Assembly: GCF_023370115.1 (NCBI RefSeq)
Contig: NZ_CP097160.1
Location: 744,001 to 808,000 of the forward strand
Length of the DNA stretch: 64,000 nucleotides
Reading direction: 5' to 3'
Source of the DNA: Gulosibacter sediminis
GTDB lineage: Bacteria; Actinomycetota; Actinomycetes; Actinomycetales; Microbacteriaceae
The translations under genes and the position numbers were made by a program. Positions 27,318-37,066 of the stretch are shown in pieces (the stretch's first letter is position 1; each line of letters starts with the position of its first letter). A model generated the notes under the pieces. The model was not told where the DNA came from. It ran no database searches and worked only from the letters and a program-made list of their open reading frames with translations.

Positions 27318-27980
27318 GTGTTCAATTACCCCGCATCCGGCGCAGCCGACAACATGCCGAGCTCGCGCTACATCCTGCCGAACTTCGAGGAGCGCACGGC
27401 CTACGGCTTCAAGCGCCAGGACCCGTACGCGAAGCTCTTCGAGGACCGCATCGTGTTCCTCGGCGTGCAGATCGATGACGCCTCGGCCGACGACGTCATG
27501 GCGCAGCTGCTCGTGCTCGAGTCGCAGGACCCGGACCGCGACATCACCATGTACATCAACTCGCCCGGTGGCTCGTTCACGGCCATGACCGCGATTTACG
27601 ACACGATGCAGTACATCCGCCCCGAGGTGCAGACCGTGTGCCTCGGCCAGGCAGCCTCGGCCGCCGCCGTGCTGCTCGCCGCCGGCCAGCCGGGCAAGCG
27701 CCTCGCGCTGCCGAACGCGCGTGTGCTCATTCACCAGCCCGCCGTCAGCGGCCAGGGCCAGGGCCAGGCCTCGGACATCGAGATCCAGGCCAACGAGGTG
27801 CTGCGCATGCGCCAGTGGCTCGAAGAGGCCCTCGCGAAGCACTCGGGCAAGGACCAGGAGTCGATCTCGAGCGACATCGAGCGCGACAAGATCCTCTCGG
27901 CGAATGAGGCCCTCGAGTACGGCCTCATCGACCAGGTGCTGACGAGCCGTAAGGGCGCGCAGCCGGTGATCGTCGACTAG
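27318..27980 (+). CDS. clpP2: ATP-dependent Clp protease proteolytic subunit 2
   Basis: Second peptidase subunit, 220 residues. Catalytic residues are S114 ([10 protein letters not shown]), H139 (VLIHQP) and D190 (ERDKI). The GTG start at 27318 has GAAGAAGGAC seven bases upstream; an ATG 36 bases later (MPSSRY) is an alternative and closer to the processed N-terminus of mycobacterial ClpP2. The Gln/Gly-rich loop [10 protein letters not shown] is typical of ClpP2. The operon with clpP1 ends at the long hairpin 27 bp downstream. clpX follows after about 1.8 kb rather than directly, because of the intervening remnant and DUF1684 gene. Confidence 0.95.
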   Translation: MFNYPASGAADNMPSSRYILPNFEERTAYGFKRQDPYAKLFEDRIVFLGVQIDDASADDVMAQLLVLESQDPDRDITMYINSPGGSFTAMTAIYDTMQYIRPEVQTVCLGQAASAAAVLLAAGQPGKRLALPNARVLIHQPAVSGQGQGQASDIEIQANEVLRMRQWLEEALAKHSGKDQESISSDIERDKILSANEALEYGLIDQVLTSRKGAQPVIVD

Positions 27981-28006
27981 TTCGACGCCCCGGTCACCAC
28001 ACGCAC

Positions 28007-28056
28007 GATCGCCTCACTGTTCCGGCGCCACCAGCGCCGGCGACAGTGAGGCGATC
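28007..28056. terminator. Long two-part hairpin after clpP2
   Basis: GATCGCCTCACTGT (28007-28020) pairs with ACAGTGAGGCGATC (28043-28056), enclosing a second stem CCGGCGC/GCGCCGG (28022-28028 and 28034-28040). It lacks a T tract but is strong enough to block transcription from both sides. The outer arm also overlaps the decayed MFS reading frame on the minus strand. Confidence 0.7.
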
Positions 28057-28320
28057 GCTGCTATGAGGGTGGCTACGAGACAAACGATGAGCGCGAGCGC
28101 GAGGCCACCCGCAGATGCTGTGCACCTGCGTTGCCAGGCCGGCCGCGACCGACTTCGCGCCGTGCCGCAGGTAGATCGCGGCGCCCCAGTTCGCGGCGGC
28201 CATGCGCGCTGATGATGCCGGCGCCACCGGGGCAACGAAGGCAATGACGGAGGAATCGAGCACCGTGGCGAAGCCCGCGCCGAGGCAGGCGTCGAACGTC
28301 AGGCGGCCGGCACCCGGTGC
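28014..28320 (-). pseudogene. Remnant of an MFS-type transporter gene
   Basis: No intact frame exists. One minus-strand frame reads ATVLDSSVIAFVAPVAP, similar to the first membrane helix of EmrB/QacA-type drug exporters. A different frame further downstream reads GGLALALIVCLVATLIAAIAS, like a C-terminal membrane helix, ending at TGA 28014-28016. This suggests a transporter gene reduced by internal deletion and frameshift. The call rests on hydrophobicity and short similarity only. Confidence 0.35.
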
Positions 28321-28337
28321 CGAGTGCGCTAGTGCTG

Positions 28338-29219
28338 CTAGGAGGCGGGAGCGGCGTCGACGAGTTCGAGGCCGATCTCAGTCGGTGCGGCGTGGTTGCG
28401 CTCGAGCGGTGTCCGCTCGCCGGCCTCGACTGCAAAGTCGAGGCGGTTCTCGGCGGGCGGCAGTGGGCAGGTCGCCAAGTCGGTGTAGGCGCAGGGCAGG
28501 TTGCTCGCGCGGTTGAAGTCGAGCTGGGTGTGGCCGTCGGCGTCGGGTGCGCCCACTGCGAGCGAGCGCAGCGCGCCGTAGGTGGTCACGCCGCTCGTCG
28601 CATCCTTGAACAGCACGAGCAGGCCGTCGTCGCGGCCCGGGAAGGCGAGCAGGCGGTGCGCCTCGCCATCGACGGTGAACTCGAGCTCACCGGGGGAGTC
28701 GTAGACGTGCTGGATCGTGTCGACCGCGCCGTCGACCGTGACGGGCCGGGGCTCGTCGAACGGCAGGAAGGTCGCGTCGAGGCGCCACTGGGCGTCGGGT
28801 TCGTAGGCCGGGGTCTGCGTGTAGGTGTCGAGGAAGCTCGCCTCGTCGCGGCGGGGGCGGATGATGTCGAAGCCGCCGCGCTTCGCAACCTCGATCCAGC
28901 CGCCGTCGAATCGCACGAGCACGCCGCCGCGCTCGGGGATCGGCGCAAACTCGTACTCGCCGGTGATGCGCTCGCCGTCGAGCTCGAGCCACTCGCCGTC
29001 GGCGAGGCTGACGCGCACGATGTCGTCGATGGAAGTCCAGGCGCCGGGCGCATCCGACGCCGAGATGGGCTCCTCGCCGAGCCAGAGCAGGCTCGTGATT
29101 GCGAGGAAGCCCTTCGGGTCACGCAGGTTCTGCTCGCGGGACGCGCGCCACTCGCGCCAGTCGTTCGCGAAGGCCGTCTCGTCGCTCGGTCTCGGTGTCG
29201 TCGGCGTGGTCTGCGTCAT
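28338..29219 (-). CDS. DUF1684 domain-containing protein
   Basis: Protein of 293 residues with no signal peptide. Family hallmarks are WREWRASREQNLRDPKGFLAI at the N-terminus, the central beta-rich region, and the conserved C-terminal block LDFNRASNLPCAYTDLATCPLPPAENRL, which contains two cysteines. The ATG at 29219 has GGAG eight bases upstream; the frame continues upstream only by composition. DUF1684 proteins are widespread in actinobacteria and halophiles and have no established biochemical role that I know of. It is transcribed towards clpP2 and divergently from clpX, and interrupts the usual clpP2-clpX neighbourhood. Confidence 0.9.
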   Translation of the reverse strand: MTQTTPTTPRPSDETAFANDWREWRASREQNLRDPKGFLAITSLLWLGEEPISASDAPGAWTSIDDIVRVSLADGEWLELDGERITGEYEFAPIPERGGVLVRFDGGWIEVAKRGGFDIIRPRRDEASFLDTYTQTPAYEPDAQWRLDATFLPFDEPRPVTVDGAVDTIQHVYDSPGELEFTVDGEAHRLLAFPGRDDGLLVLFKDATSGVTTYGALRSLAVGAPDADGHTQLDFNRASNLPCAYTDLATCPLPPAENRLDFAVEAGERTPLERNHAAPTEIGLELVDAAPAS

Positions 29220-29795
29220 CGTCGTGCTCCTGCCTCGTAGGCCGCGGGTGGGTGTGCAGCGGCCGGAACTAGGGCCAGTATGCGCCGGGCGGCCGCCGGA
29301 ATTTGCACCCGGCGAGCGCCCGACGTCACGATGCGTCACGCTCGGTAATACGCGCGGGCGCTCGTCCGCTTCGGGCGATGGGCAGGAGGCGCGGGGGAGT
29401 GACGCGCGATGGCTAAGCAGTCGGTCGCCAAGAGCTCTGACCACCTGGCTTACGGGGGCTCGTTCCCGAGCGACTTCGTCGACTTCCAGAATTACACGGG
29501 GCAGCTCTCGTATTGGTCCACGTCGGGTGGTCGCCGTGGTCCGTACCGCCGGCACCGGACAGGGTGGAACATCGCAGAGAACGAGCATCCATAGCAGCGT
29601 GCTGCTCGGCATCGCTGGCTTGCAGTGGGCGGGCACCGCGATCTTCCGGCGCAGGCTCGGCCTCGACCCATCCACGTACGTCTAGCACCCTCGGGGGAGT
29701 TTGCTCGCGGTAGGCGAACGTAACCTCGCGTGCGTCGCTCTCGGCTTTGTCGGGTGCTCGCGTTAGGCTGGGTCGCACCGCGTTGGGAGGAACTC
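29220..29795. other. 576-bp region upstream of clpX without a clear gene
   Basis: An ATG frame of 61 codons at 29409-29594 has a GGGGGAG-like site about ten bases upstream, but its codon use is unlike the neighbouring genes and I recognise no product. The local GC is slightly lower than in the flanks around 29400-29600. The region must hold the promoters of clpX and of the DUF1684 gene; GGCGAACGTAACC near 29714 and TTAGGCT near 29763 are the only elements I would examine. Confidence 0.4.
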
Positions 29796-31085
<1,290 letters not shown>

Positions 31086-31099
31086 CCGGCACGACGCGG

Positions 31100-31120
31100 G
31101 GCGCGCGGCGACGGCGCGCC
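31100..31120 (+). terminator. Possible hairpin terminator after clpX
   Basis: GGCGCGC and GCGCGCC form a 7-bp stem around a 7-base loop, 15 bases after the clpX stop. No T tract follows, and TAGAATT just downstream may be the promoter of the first lipoprotein gene. Confidence 0.4.
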
Positions 31121-31168
31121 AGGTAGAATTTGTCGCACCTGTTCGGCAATCCGCCTGGAGCTCCACTC

Positions 31169-31807
31169 ATGCCGCTTCGCCAGCGTTCCGTAGCCACCGC
31201 CCTGCTGGGGGCGGCGGCGCTGTGTGCCGTGGGAGCGCTGCTCGTTGGCTGCACCGCGACGGGCGTCACCCCGAGTAGCTCGGCGTCGCCGTCGGCGCAG
31301 CCGCTTGACGAACCTAGCACCGAGCCGCCGATGAACACGAGCGAGTTTGGTGGCGAGGCCGCGCCCGCGCCGACCGACGGCTCCGAGGTGGTCGTGCCGA
31401 CGCAGTCGGCCGACGACGGCCCGCGCGCATCCGAACTCACCACCCTCGAAGTTGGCGACGAGGACTACACCGACCTCGACTGGCACGTCTCCTGCTCAGG
31501 ACTCGAAGCGAACCCGACGATCATCGCGTCGGCGAGCGACGGCGAGCTGCACCTCACCCTCGTGCTGCTCGGCTCATCGCCCTCGTCGCTGAACTCGCTC
31601 ACGCTGTCGGCGGGCGAAGCGGGCGGCAGCTCGCACACGAACACCGGCCTCACGGTGAACCCCGGCGCGGGCCACGGGAGCGGCTCGCTCGAGATCGACT
31701 CGTCGACTGTGACGTCGACCGGTCGTGGCCTCGAATTTGGGCCCGACGTCACCGGCACGAGTGCCGATACGATCTATTCGTTCGCAGTGACCTGCGCATC
31801 GGCGTAG
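31169..31807 (+). CDS. Lipoprotein, first member of the two-cysteine lipoprotein array
   Basis: Predicted 212-residue lipoprotein. The signal peptide ends in the lipobox LLVGC ([23 protein letters not shown] precedes it as helix). A Ser/Pro/Thr/Glu-rich linker follows. The C-terminal about 110 residues contain LDWHVSC, a Ser/Gly-rich centre and end [10 protein letters not shown]. The W-x-V-x-C and x-V-T-C-terminal cysteine pattern is shared with the next four genes, but this copy is the most diverged. ATG 31169 has CTGGAG eight bases upstream. A 122-bp gap separates it from the second gene, so it may have its own transcript. Function unknown. Confidence 0.82.
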   Translation: MPLRQRSVATALLGAAALCAVGALLVGCTATGVTPSSSASPSAQPLDEPSTEPPMNTSEFGGEAAPAPTDGSEVVVPTQSADDGPRASELTTLEVGDEDYTDLDWHVSCSGLEANPTIIASASDGELHLTLVLLGSSPSSLNSLTLSAGEAGGSSHTNTGLTVNPGAGHGSGSLEIDSSTVTSTGRGLEFGPDVTGTSADTIYSFAVTCASA

Positions 31808-31929
31808 GCGCCGGCGCCGATGGTTGGCGATCGCCTCCGCCCACAGGCCGACGACTCACGAATGGCGAGTCGGTAATTTGGCTTTCGTGGCGTTCACTGC
31901 CACGAGTTACCCACTGAAAGGACGTCATC

Positions 31930-32589
31930 GTGCCTCGGAACGACCGACTTCTGCAAAGTTTGTTTGCTGCCGCGATGATTCCGGTTGCCGCTCTCGGCCT
32001 CACGGCCTGCGCGAGCACCAGCTCACCCGAAGCGGGGGACAGCGATTCCTCGAGCAGCAACGACGCCGGCTCGACGCGTCCCGCGCCCCCGTTTGTGTGG
32101 GGCGAGGAGTCGGCCACGACCGAACCCGAGCCGTCCCCGGCGCCCATCGAACCGCCGCCCACGGCCGAAGCGCCGGAGGCAACGCAGGACACTCCGCAGG
32201 CCACGGCCGACACGGGCGGCTCAAGCGGCTCGAGCGGGGGCAACGTCGTCAAGTACGGCGACGTTGACCTCTCTGACAAAGACTGGGACGTCTCATGCAC
32301 GGATGACTACGCCAACGGCTACGTGTTTGACGGCGAGAACGGCGATGACTATCACAGCGTGTCGGTCTCACTGAATGAAGATGGCTCCGTTGACTACGTC
32401 ATGATCGACTCTGACACGAACTTCTCGCTGTACTACTCGGACGGCGTCAGCGGCTACCCGGAGCTTGCGGCCACCGCGAGCTACACGCCCGGCGTTGAAC
32501 TGCAGGCGAGCGGAACAGGTACGGTCGACTACGAGTTCACCGAGTATGAGGACTTCGAGATCACGCTCAAGTGCGACTCGACGTTCTAG
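31930..32589 (+). CDS. Lipoprotein, second member of the array
   Basis: 219-residue lipoprotein starting at GTG 31930 after GAAAGGAC. The signal peptide MPRNDRLLQSLFAAAMIPVAALG leads to lipobox LTAC. A linker of about 80 residues rich in Ser, Pro, Glu and Thr keeps the folded part away from the membrane. The C-terminal domain begins VVKYGDVDLSDKDWDVSC and ends FEITLKCDSTF, almost repeating the wording of the third gene. Acidic residues dominate the domain. The array's two cysteines could form a disulfide outside the cell. Probably the first gene of a four-gene transcription unit (42-bp gap to the next). Confidence 0.83.
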   Translation: MPRNDRLLQSLFAAAMIPVAALGLTACASTSSPEAGDSDSSSSNDAGSTRPAPPFVWGEESATTEPEPSPAPIEPPPTAEAPEATQDTPQATADTGGSSGSSGGNVVKYGDVDLSDKDWDVSCTDDYANGYVFDGENGDDYHSVSVSLNEDGSVDYVMIDSDTNFSLYYSDGVSGYPELAATASYTPGVELQASGTGTVDYEFTEYEDFEITLKCDSTF

Positions 32590-32631
32590 CGAGCAAGTAA
32601 CTTGAACAGACCCCTAGGAGAGGTGCATGCC

Positions 32632-33270
32632 ATGCGAGCAAACCTGCGACACGTGAGCGGCGTCATCGCCGCGCTGGCCGCGATGACATTGCTCGTCGGC
32701 TGCTCGACTTCGAATGGTGACTCGCCCGAAGCTGACGAGAACCGGCCCGAATCGAACGGCAGCAATTTGCCGTTCGACCTGCCAGCCAGCGGCGGCGGCA
32801 GTACGACAACTGATCCCGGGCCGACCGAGACCACAGGCAGCGACTCCGGTTCGAACAGTGACTCGGACAGCTCCGGTGACTCGGACAGCTCCGGTGACTC
32901 GGGAGGCTCCGGCGGCGGCGATGGCACCTCGGTCGTGAAGTACGGCGACGTTGACCTGTCCGACTCGAACTGGACCGTCACGTGCATGGATGACTACCTG
33001 ATGGCGAGTGACATTGAGGGCACCGACTACTCGGCCGACTACAACAGCGTCAGCGTCTCGCTCGACAGTGACGGCAACGTCGACTACGTCATGGTGATGC
33101 CGGTGGAGGGGTCGTCGCTCTATTACTCGAGCGATCTCTCTGAGGGCGACCCGCCCAAGGTGTCGTTCGAGGGCATGGACTTTGAGGTGAGCGGCGAGGC
33201 CTTCCTTGACTACGACACTTCAAACCTCGCCCAGTTCGAGATCAAGCTCACCTGCGACTCGAAGCTCTAA
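32632..33270 (+). CDS. Lipoprotein, third member of the array
   Basis: 212-residue lipoprotein. ATG 32632 is chosen because AGGAGAGG lies eight bases upstream; an earlier in-frame ATG lacks a ribosome site. Lipobox LLVGC follows RANLRHVSGVIAALAAMT. The linker includes repeated Asp-Ser-Ser-Gly units (GDSDSSGDSGGSGGGDG), a small internal DNA repeat at about 32862-32905. The C-terminal domain VVKYGDVDLSDSNWTVTC ... FEIKLTCDSKL is the closest relative of the second gene's domain. Only 29 bp separate it from gene four. Confidence 0.83.
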   Translation: MRANLRHVSGVIAALAAMTLLVGCSTSNGDSPEADENRPESNGSNLPFDLPASGGGSTTTDPGPTETTGSDSGSNSDSDSSGDSDSSGDSGGSGGGDGTSVVKYGDVDLSDSNWTVTCMDDYLMASDIEGTDYSADYNSVSVSLDSDGNVDYVMVMPVEGSSLYYSSDLSEGDPPKVSFEGMDFEVSGEAFLDYDTSNLAQFEIKLTCDSKL

Positions 33271-33299
33271 CTGACACGGCAATTCTCTTGGGAGTGGCA

Positions 33300-33911
33300 G
33301 TGAACTCACGAACGCGACGCGCGCTGATGACAATCGGTGTCCTGTCGGTATCGCTCCTGGCGCTGACCGCCTGCACGCAGCCCGGCGGGAACGACCCTGA
33401 GCCCGAACGCCCGGAGTCGGACGGCAGCAACCTCCCGTTTGCGCTGCCGGGAAATGACGAGTCCGACCCGACACCGACTCAGACTTCCGAACCTGACCCG
33501 ACGCCGAGTAGTTCGTCGAATGGCGGTGGCGAGAGCGACGGCACGGACACCATTAGCTTTGACGGTGCTGATGTCACGGAGACGTCGTGGGAGGTCATTT
33601 GCTCGCCTGACGCGACGGGTACGTACCGCGTCAACGCCTCGAATGACAACGGCGGTTACCTGTACGTGCTCGTCGATACCGAGGGCAAGTTCGAACGTTT
33701 CGAATTCGCGCCCGACGACGGTACTTCGACGGTGCGGTACTGGTACTGGGTCAACGAGCACGAGGGCGAGTCCACTGCCCTCGAAACGTCGGGGCCCGAC
33801 TTCAAGGATGACAAGGTGACGATCACCGGCCAAACGTACGAATACGACGATTTCGATTACGCGAAACCCATCAGCTACGACGTCACGCTCACCTGCGACA
33901 CCACGAACTAG
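33300..33911 (+). CDS. Lipoprotein, fourth member of the array
   Basis: 203-residue lipoprotein starting at GTG 33300, with TTGGGAG just upstream; a TTG four codons earlier is the alternative. Signal helix TIGVLSVSLLALTAC gives the lipobox LTAC. The sequence PERPESDGSNLPFALPG in the linker closely parallels ENRPESNGSNLPFDLPA of gene three, so the paralogy extends outside the C-terminal domain. The domain reads ISFDGADVTETSWEVIC ... ISYDVTLTCDTTN. Rich in Tyr and acidic residues. Only 17 bp lie before gene five. Confidence 0.83.
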   Translation: MNSRTRRALMTIGVLSVSLLALTACTQPGGNDPEPERPESDGSNLPFALPGNDESDPTPTQTSEPDPTPSSSSNGGGESDGTDTISFDGADVTETSWEVICSPDATGTYRVNASNDNGGYLYVLVDTEGKFERFEFAPDDGTSTVRYWYWVNEHEGESTALETSGPDFKDDKVTITGQTYEYDDFDYAKPISYDVTLTCDTTN

Positions 33912-33928
33912 CGAAGAGGGGATGCGGC

Positions 33929-34465
33929 ATGCGAGGCAAGCTTGGCAAAGGGATCGGCACGGTCGCGGCAGCCAGTGCCGTCATGCTGTCAACGGCCGGA
34001 TGCTCGCCGCAGAGCAGCGCTAAGGCCGACATCGACCCTACCGACGGTAATTGGTACGAGGTCGGTATCGACTTCACTTCGGCGTGGGGCGAGGTCGTGA
34101 CGTGGGATGGCGGGCCCGACCTGAGCGGCGTCGACTGGGACGTCGACTGCCAGCCGAATGAGTACTATGCCGTGTTTGCCTATGGCAGCACCAATTCCGC
34201 GGCGGACCCCTACATCTCGATCCGCATTGACGACGACGGGGCCGTCGAGCAGTTGCAGGCAGCTGGGAGCTCCGACTCCTACGACAACTTCCTCTGGTAT
34301 TCGTCGGCCGAGACCTCGAGAATGCCCACCAAGGTGGACCCGGGGAAGGTGGTTTTCGAGGGCGACCGCGTCGTCGTCAAGGGGCAAGCATTTCAGTACT
34401 CCGACTTTGAGTATGCGACCCCGATCAACTTCGAGGTCCGCCTCACCTGCGATAGCTGGAACTAG
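33929..34465 (+). CDS. Lipoprotein, fifth member of the array (short linker)
   Basis: 178-residue lipoprotein. ATG 33929 follows AGAGGGG. Signal peptide GIGTVAAASAVMLSTAGC ends in lipobox STAGC. Unlike the other four there is almost no low-complexity linker, so the C-terminal domain (LSGVDWDVDC ... INFEVRLTCDSWN) would sit close to the membrane. The stop codon overlaps that of the convergent M3 peptidase gene through a shared CTAG. Presumably the last gene of the lipoprotein unit. Confidence 0.82.
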   Translation: MRGKLGKGIGTVAAASAVMLSTAGCSPQSSAKADIDPTDGNWYEVGIDFTSAWGEVVTWDGGPDLSGVDWDVDCQPNEYYAVFAYGSTNSAADPYISIRIDDDGAVEQLQAAGSSDSYDNFLWYSSAETSRMPTKVDPGKVVFEGDRVVVKGQAFQYSDFEYATPINFEVRLTCDSWN

Positions 34466-36522
34466 GCTTCCTCGCCGTCGAGCAGCGCCCGACGGCGCAG
34501 CAGGGGCGTGATGCTCGGGTCTTCGCCGAGAAAGTCGCGCACCATCGAGAGCTCGTCACGCGAACCGCCCGGCTGCAGCACGGCCTCGCGGAAACGGCGG
34601 CCGGTGGCCGCGAGGTCGTCTGAGCGCTCGAACACGTCGACCGAGGCCGCGTCGAACACCTCCGACCAGAGGTAGCCGTAGTACGACGCCGCGTAGCCGC
34701 CGCCGAAGATGTGCTGGAAGTACGTGATTGAGTAGCGCGGCGGCACTGCGGTGAAATCGAGGCCAGCATCGGCGAGCACGCGCTGCTCGAACTCGGCGAG
34801 GTCGCCGACGTTCGCGGCCTGGTCGGGCGACAGCTGATGCAGCGCCTGGTCGAGCGTGCTTGCGGCGACGTTCTCGGCGGTGAGGAAGCCCTGGTTGAAG
34901 GTCGCGGCGGCCCGAAGCTTGCCCGCGATCTCTTCGGGCAGGGTCTCGCCGGTCTCGAAGTGTTGTGCGTAACCGGGCAGGATCTGCGGGTGGAGCATCC
35001 ACGACTCGTTGACCTGGCTCGGGAACTCGACGAAGTCGCGCTTCACCTCGGTGCCCGACTGCGCCGGGTACACGGTGTGCGCGAGGAGCCCGTGCAGTGC
35101 GTGGCCGAACTCGTGGAAGAGCGTCTCGACCTCGTCGAAGGTGAGCAGCGTCGGCGAGCCCACCGGCGGCTTCGTGACGTTGAGGATGTTGAAGTCGACC
35201 GTCTTGTGCCCGAACAGTTCGTTCTGCTGCAGGTAGGTCGACATCCACGCGCCGCCACGCTTCACGTCGCGGGCGTAGAAGTCGACGATGTAGAGGCCGA
35301 GGCCGCTGCTGTCCTCGTCGAACACCTCGAAGACGCGAGCATCGGGGTGGTGCCCGACGAGATCCTCGCGCTCGCGGAAGGTGATGCCGTAGAGCAGGTT
35401 CGCGGCGCGGAACACGCCCTCCACGAGCACGCGGCCCGCCTCGAAGTAGGGTCGCAGGGCGGTCTCGTCGACGTCGAAGTCGCGCTGGCGCACGCGCTCG
35501 GCGTAGAAGGCCCAGTCCCACGGCTCGATCGGGGTGTCGCCGGCGAGTTCCTGCAGCTTCGCCTGCTCGCGTTCGACGCTCGGGGCGACCGCGCGGCCGA
35601 GGCGTGCGAGGCGTTCGTTGACCGCATCCTTCGACCCCGCGGTGGAGTTGGCGAGGCGCAGGTCGGCGTAGGTGTCGAAGCCGAGCAGCGTCGCCTTCTC
35701 CGCACGCAGCTGCAGCAGCTCGCGCACGATCGCCGAGTTGTTGTTGCCGTTATCGCGGGCGCCGCGGCTGCGGGACGCGCGGTAGATGCGCTCGCGCAGG
35801 GCCCGGTTGGTGAGCTTCGCGAGCCAGGCGTGGCCGACCGGCAGCGTCAGTGTGATGCGGTACTTGCCCTCGAGCCCCGCGGCCGTCGCGGCCTCGAGCG
35901 CAGAGGCCTTGTCGGCCGGGTCGAGGCCGTCGAGTTCGGCCTCGTCGTCGACGACGACCGCGAGTTCGTTCGTGTCGGCGAGCAGCTGCCGCACGAACTG
36001 CGACTGCAGGCGCGCCTCGCGCTGGTTGAGTTCAGCGAGGCGTTCCTTGTCGGCGTCGCCGAGGTTGGCACCGGCGAGGCGGAACTGGAGGTCGTAGTCC
36101 TCGAGCAGCTTGAGTTGGTCGTCGCGGAGGCCGAGCGAGTCACGCTGCTCGTAGAGCTCGTGCACCCGGGCGTAGAGGGCGCTGTTGAGGTGGATGCGGT
36201 CTTCGTGCGCCGCGAACTTGGGGGCGTACTCCTCTTCGAGTGCCTCAATTTCGGGGGTTGCGTCGGACGAGGCGAGGGCGAACAGCACCGAGCCTGCGCG
36301 CCACAGCAGTTCGCCTGAGGCCTCGAGCGCCTCGAGCGTGTTGGCGAAGGTCGCGGCCTCGGCGTTGCTCGTGATCGCGTCGATCGCTGCCTCGCGGTCG
36401 CGGAAACCCTGATCGATGGCCGGCGCGAAGTGTTCCGGCAGGATTTGCTCGAAGTCGGGGAGCTCGTAGGGGAGCGGCGAAGGGGCGGCGAACGGATTCT
36501 CAGGCGAGAGCGCGGCAGTCAT
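34462..36522 (-). CDS. M3 family oligopeptidase (peptidyl-dipeptidase Dcp/PrlC-like)
   Basis: Cytosolic zinc oligopeptidase of 686 residues that degrades short peptides, plausibly those released by Clp. The N-terminal helical part (FEQILPEHFAPAIDQGFRDRE) is typical of M3A enzymes. The zinc motif HEFGHALHGLLAH lies in LTFDEVETLFHEFGHALH, and the substrate/zinc-side segment ESWMLHPQIL and the GGGYAASYYGYLWSEVFDA block complete the active site. The ATG at 36522 begins MTAALSPENPF; frames upstream are composition artefacts. The gene converges with the lipoprotein array, stops overlapping by CTAG. Confidence 0.93.
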   Translation of the reverse strand: MTAALSPENPFAAPSPLPYELPDFEQILPEHFAPAIDQGFRDREAAIDAITSNAEAATFANTLEALEASGELLWRAGSVLFALASSDATPEIEALEEEYAPKFAAHEDRIHLNSALYARVHELYEQRDSLGLRDDQLKLLEDYDLQFRLAGANLGDADKERLAELNQREARLQSQFVRQLLADTNELAVVVDDEAELDGLDPADKASALEAATAAGLEGKYRITLTLPVGHAWLAKLTNRALRERIYRASRSRGARDNGNNNSAIVRELLQLRAEKATLLGFDTYADLRLANSTAGSKDAVNERLARLGRAVAPSVEREQAKLQELAGDTPIEPWDWAFYAERVRQRDFDVDETALRPYFEAGRVLVEGVFRAANLLYGITFREREDLVGHHPDARVFEVFDEDSSGLGLYIVDFYARDVKRGGAWMSTYLQQNELFGHKTVDFNILNVTKPPVGSPTLLTFDEVETLFHEFGHALHGLLAHTVYPAQSGTEVKRDFVEFPSQVNESWMLHPQILPGYAQHFETGETLPEEIAGKLRAAATFNQGFLTAENVAASTLDQALHQLSPDQAANVGDLAEFEQRVLADAGLDFTAVPPRYSITYFQHIFGGGYAASYYGYLWSEVFDAASVDVFERSDDLAATGRRFREAVLQPGGSRDELSMVRDFLGEDPSITPLLRRRALLDGEEA

Positions 36523-36551
36523 GCGCCTCACCCTACGCGTCGCAGTCTGGG

Positions 36552-36806
36552 TTAACTGAGCCAGTCGTCGTCGTCGAGGTCGAACTCGGATTCGCCCGGC
36601 GCGAGCGTCGCGGCGGTGCCATCCTCGCGTTCGAGCACGCGCAGCCCGGATGTGTGGGTTGCGACCGCGCGCCCCTCGAGCCACGTGAGGGTCCAGTCGC
36701 CGGCGAAGTCGCCATCGGACTCGAACTTCGTGCAGGCTTCGGCCACCGCAGCCGGGATGCTACTCGGGGCCGGAGAACCGACCGCCCAACGGGTGCCGAT
36801 CTGCAT
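36552..36806 (-). CDS. Small conserved hypothetical protein (84 residues)
   Basis: Starts MQIGTRWAVGSPAPSS at ATG 36806 with a strong CGGAGG site five bases upstream, which argues against the longer in-frame starts at 36875 and 36935. It contains WTLTWLEGRAVA and an acidic end FDLDDDDWLS. I recall similar short proteins (starting M-x-IGTRWAVG) in related actinobacteria, but no function. No signal peptide or membrane helix. It lies 29 bp upstream of the M3 peptidase gene in the same direction and is probably cotranscribed with it. Confidence 0.78.
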   Translation of the reverse strand: MQIGTRWAVGSPAPSSIPAAVAEACTKFESDGDFAGDWTLTWLEGRAVATHTSGLRVLEREDGTAATLAPGESEFDLDDDDWLS

Positions 36807-36954
36807 GCTGCCTCCGATTTGGCGACGAAATGTGACGTACTTGGGCGACAACTTGGCCTGCGTCGCAGAAGTCATCAGTGAGTTGTACACGAGGATAGGC
36901 GAAGCGGGTGATGGTGCCTGGACGGTGTTCCTCATAGATTGAGTTTGTGCCGCG

Positions 36955-37041
36955 CTAGCCGTGGCACTCCCGGTACTTCTTGCCGGGACCCTGGGGAGGG
37001 AATCGCCGGGTGGTGGTGTTCAGGGGGAACGCCGCCACCCG
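36955..37041 (-). other. Orphan SEC-C-like peptide tail (possible gene remnant)
   Basis: An open minus-strand frame ends ...FPPQGPGKKYRECHG-stop. GSGKKYKxCHG is the end of the zinc-binding SEC-C motif (as in SecA), but the CPC half of the motif is replaced by FPPQ. The only frame leading into it runs antisense through the neighbouring secreted-protein gene. It may be a leftover of a decayed gene or a chance resemblance. Confidence 0.3.
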
Positions 37042-37066
37042 GTTCTCTCGTTTCCGCCTCCCTGCG

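Noticed and set aside
29409-29594. 61-codon protein upstream of clpX
   Set aside because: Codon use is unlike neighbouring genes and no family is recognised; kept only as part of the intergenic entry.
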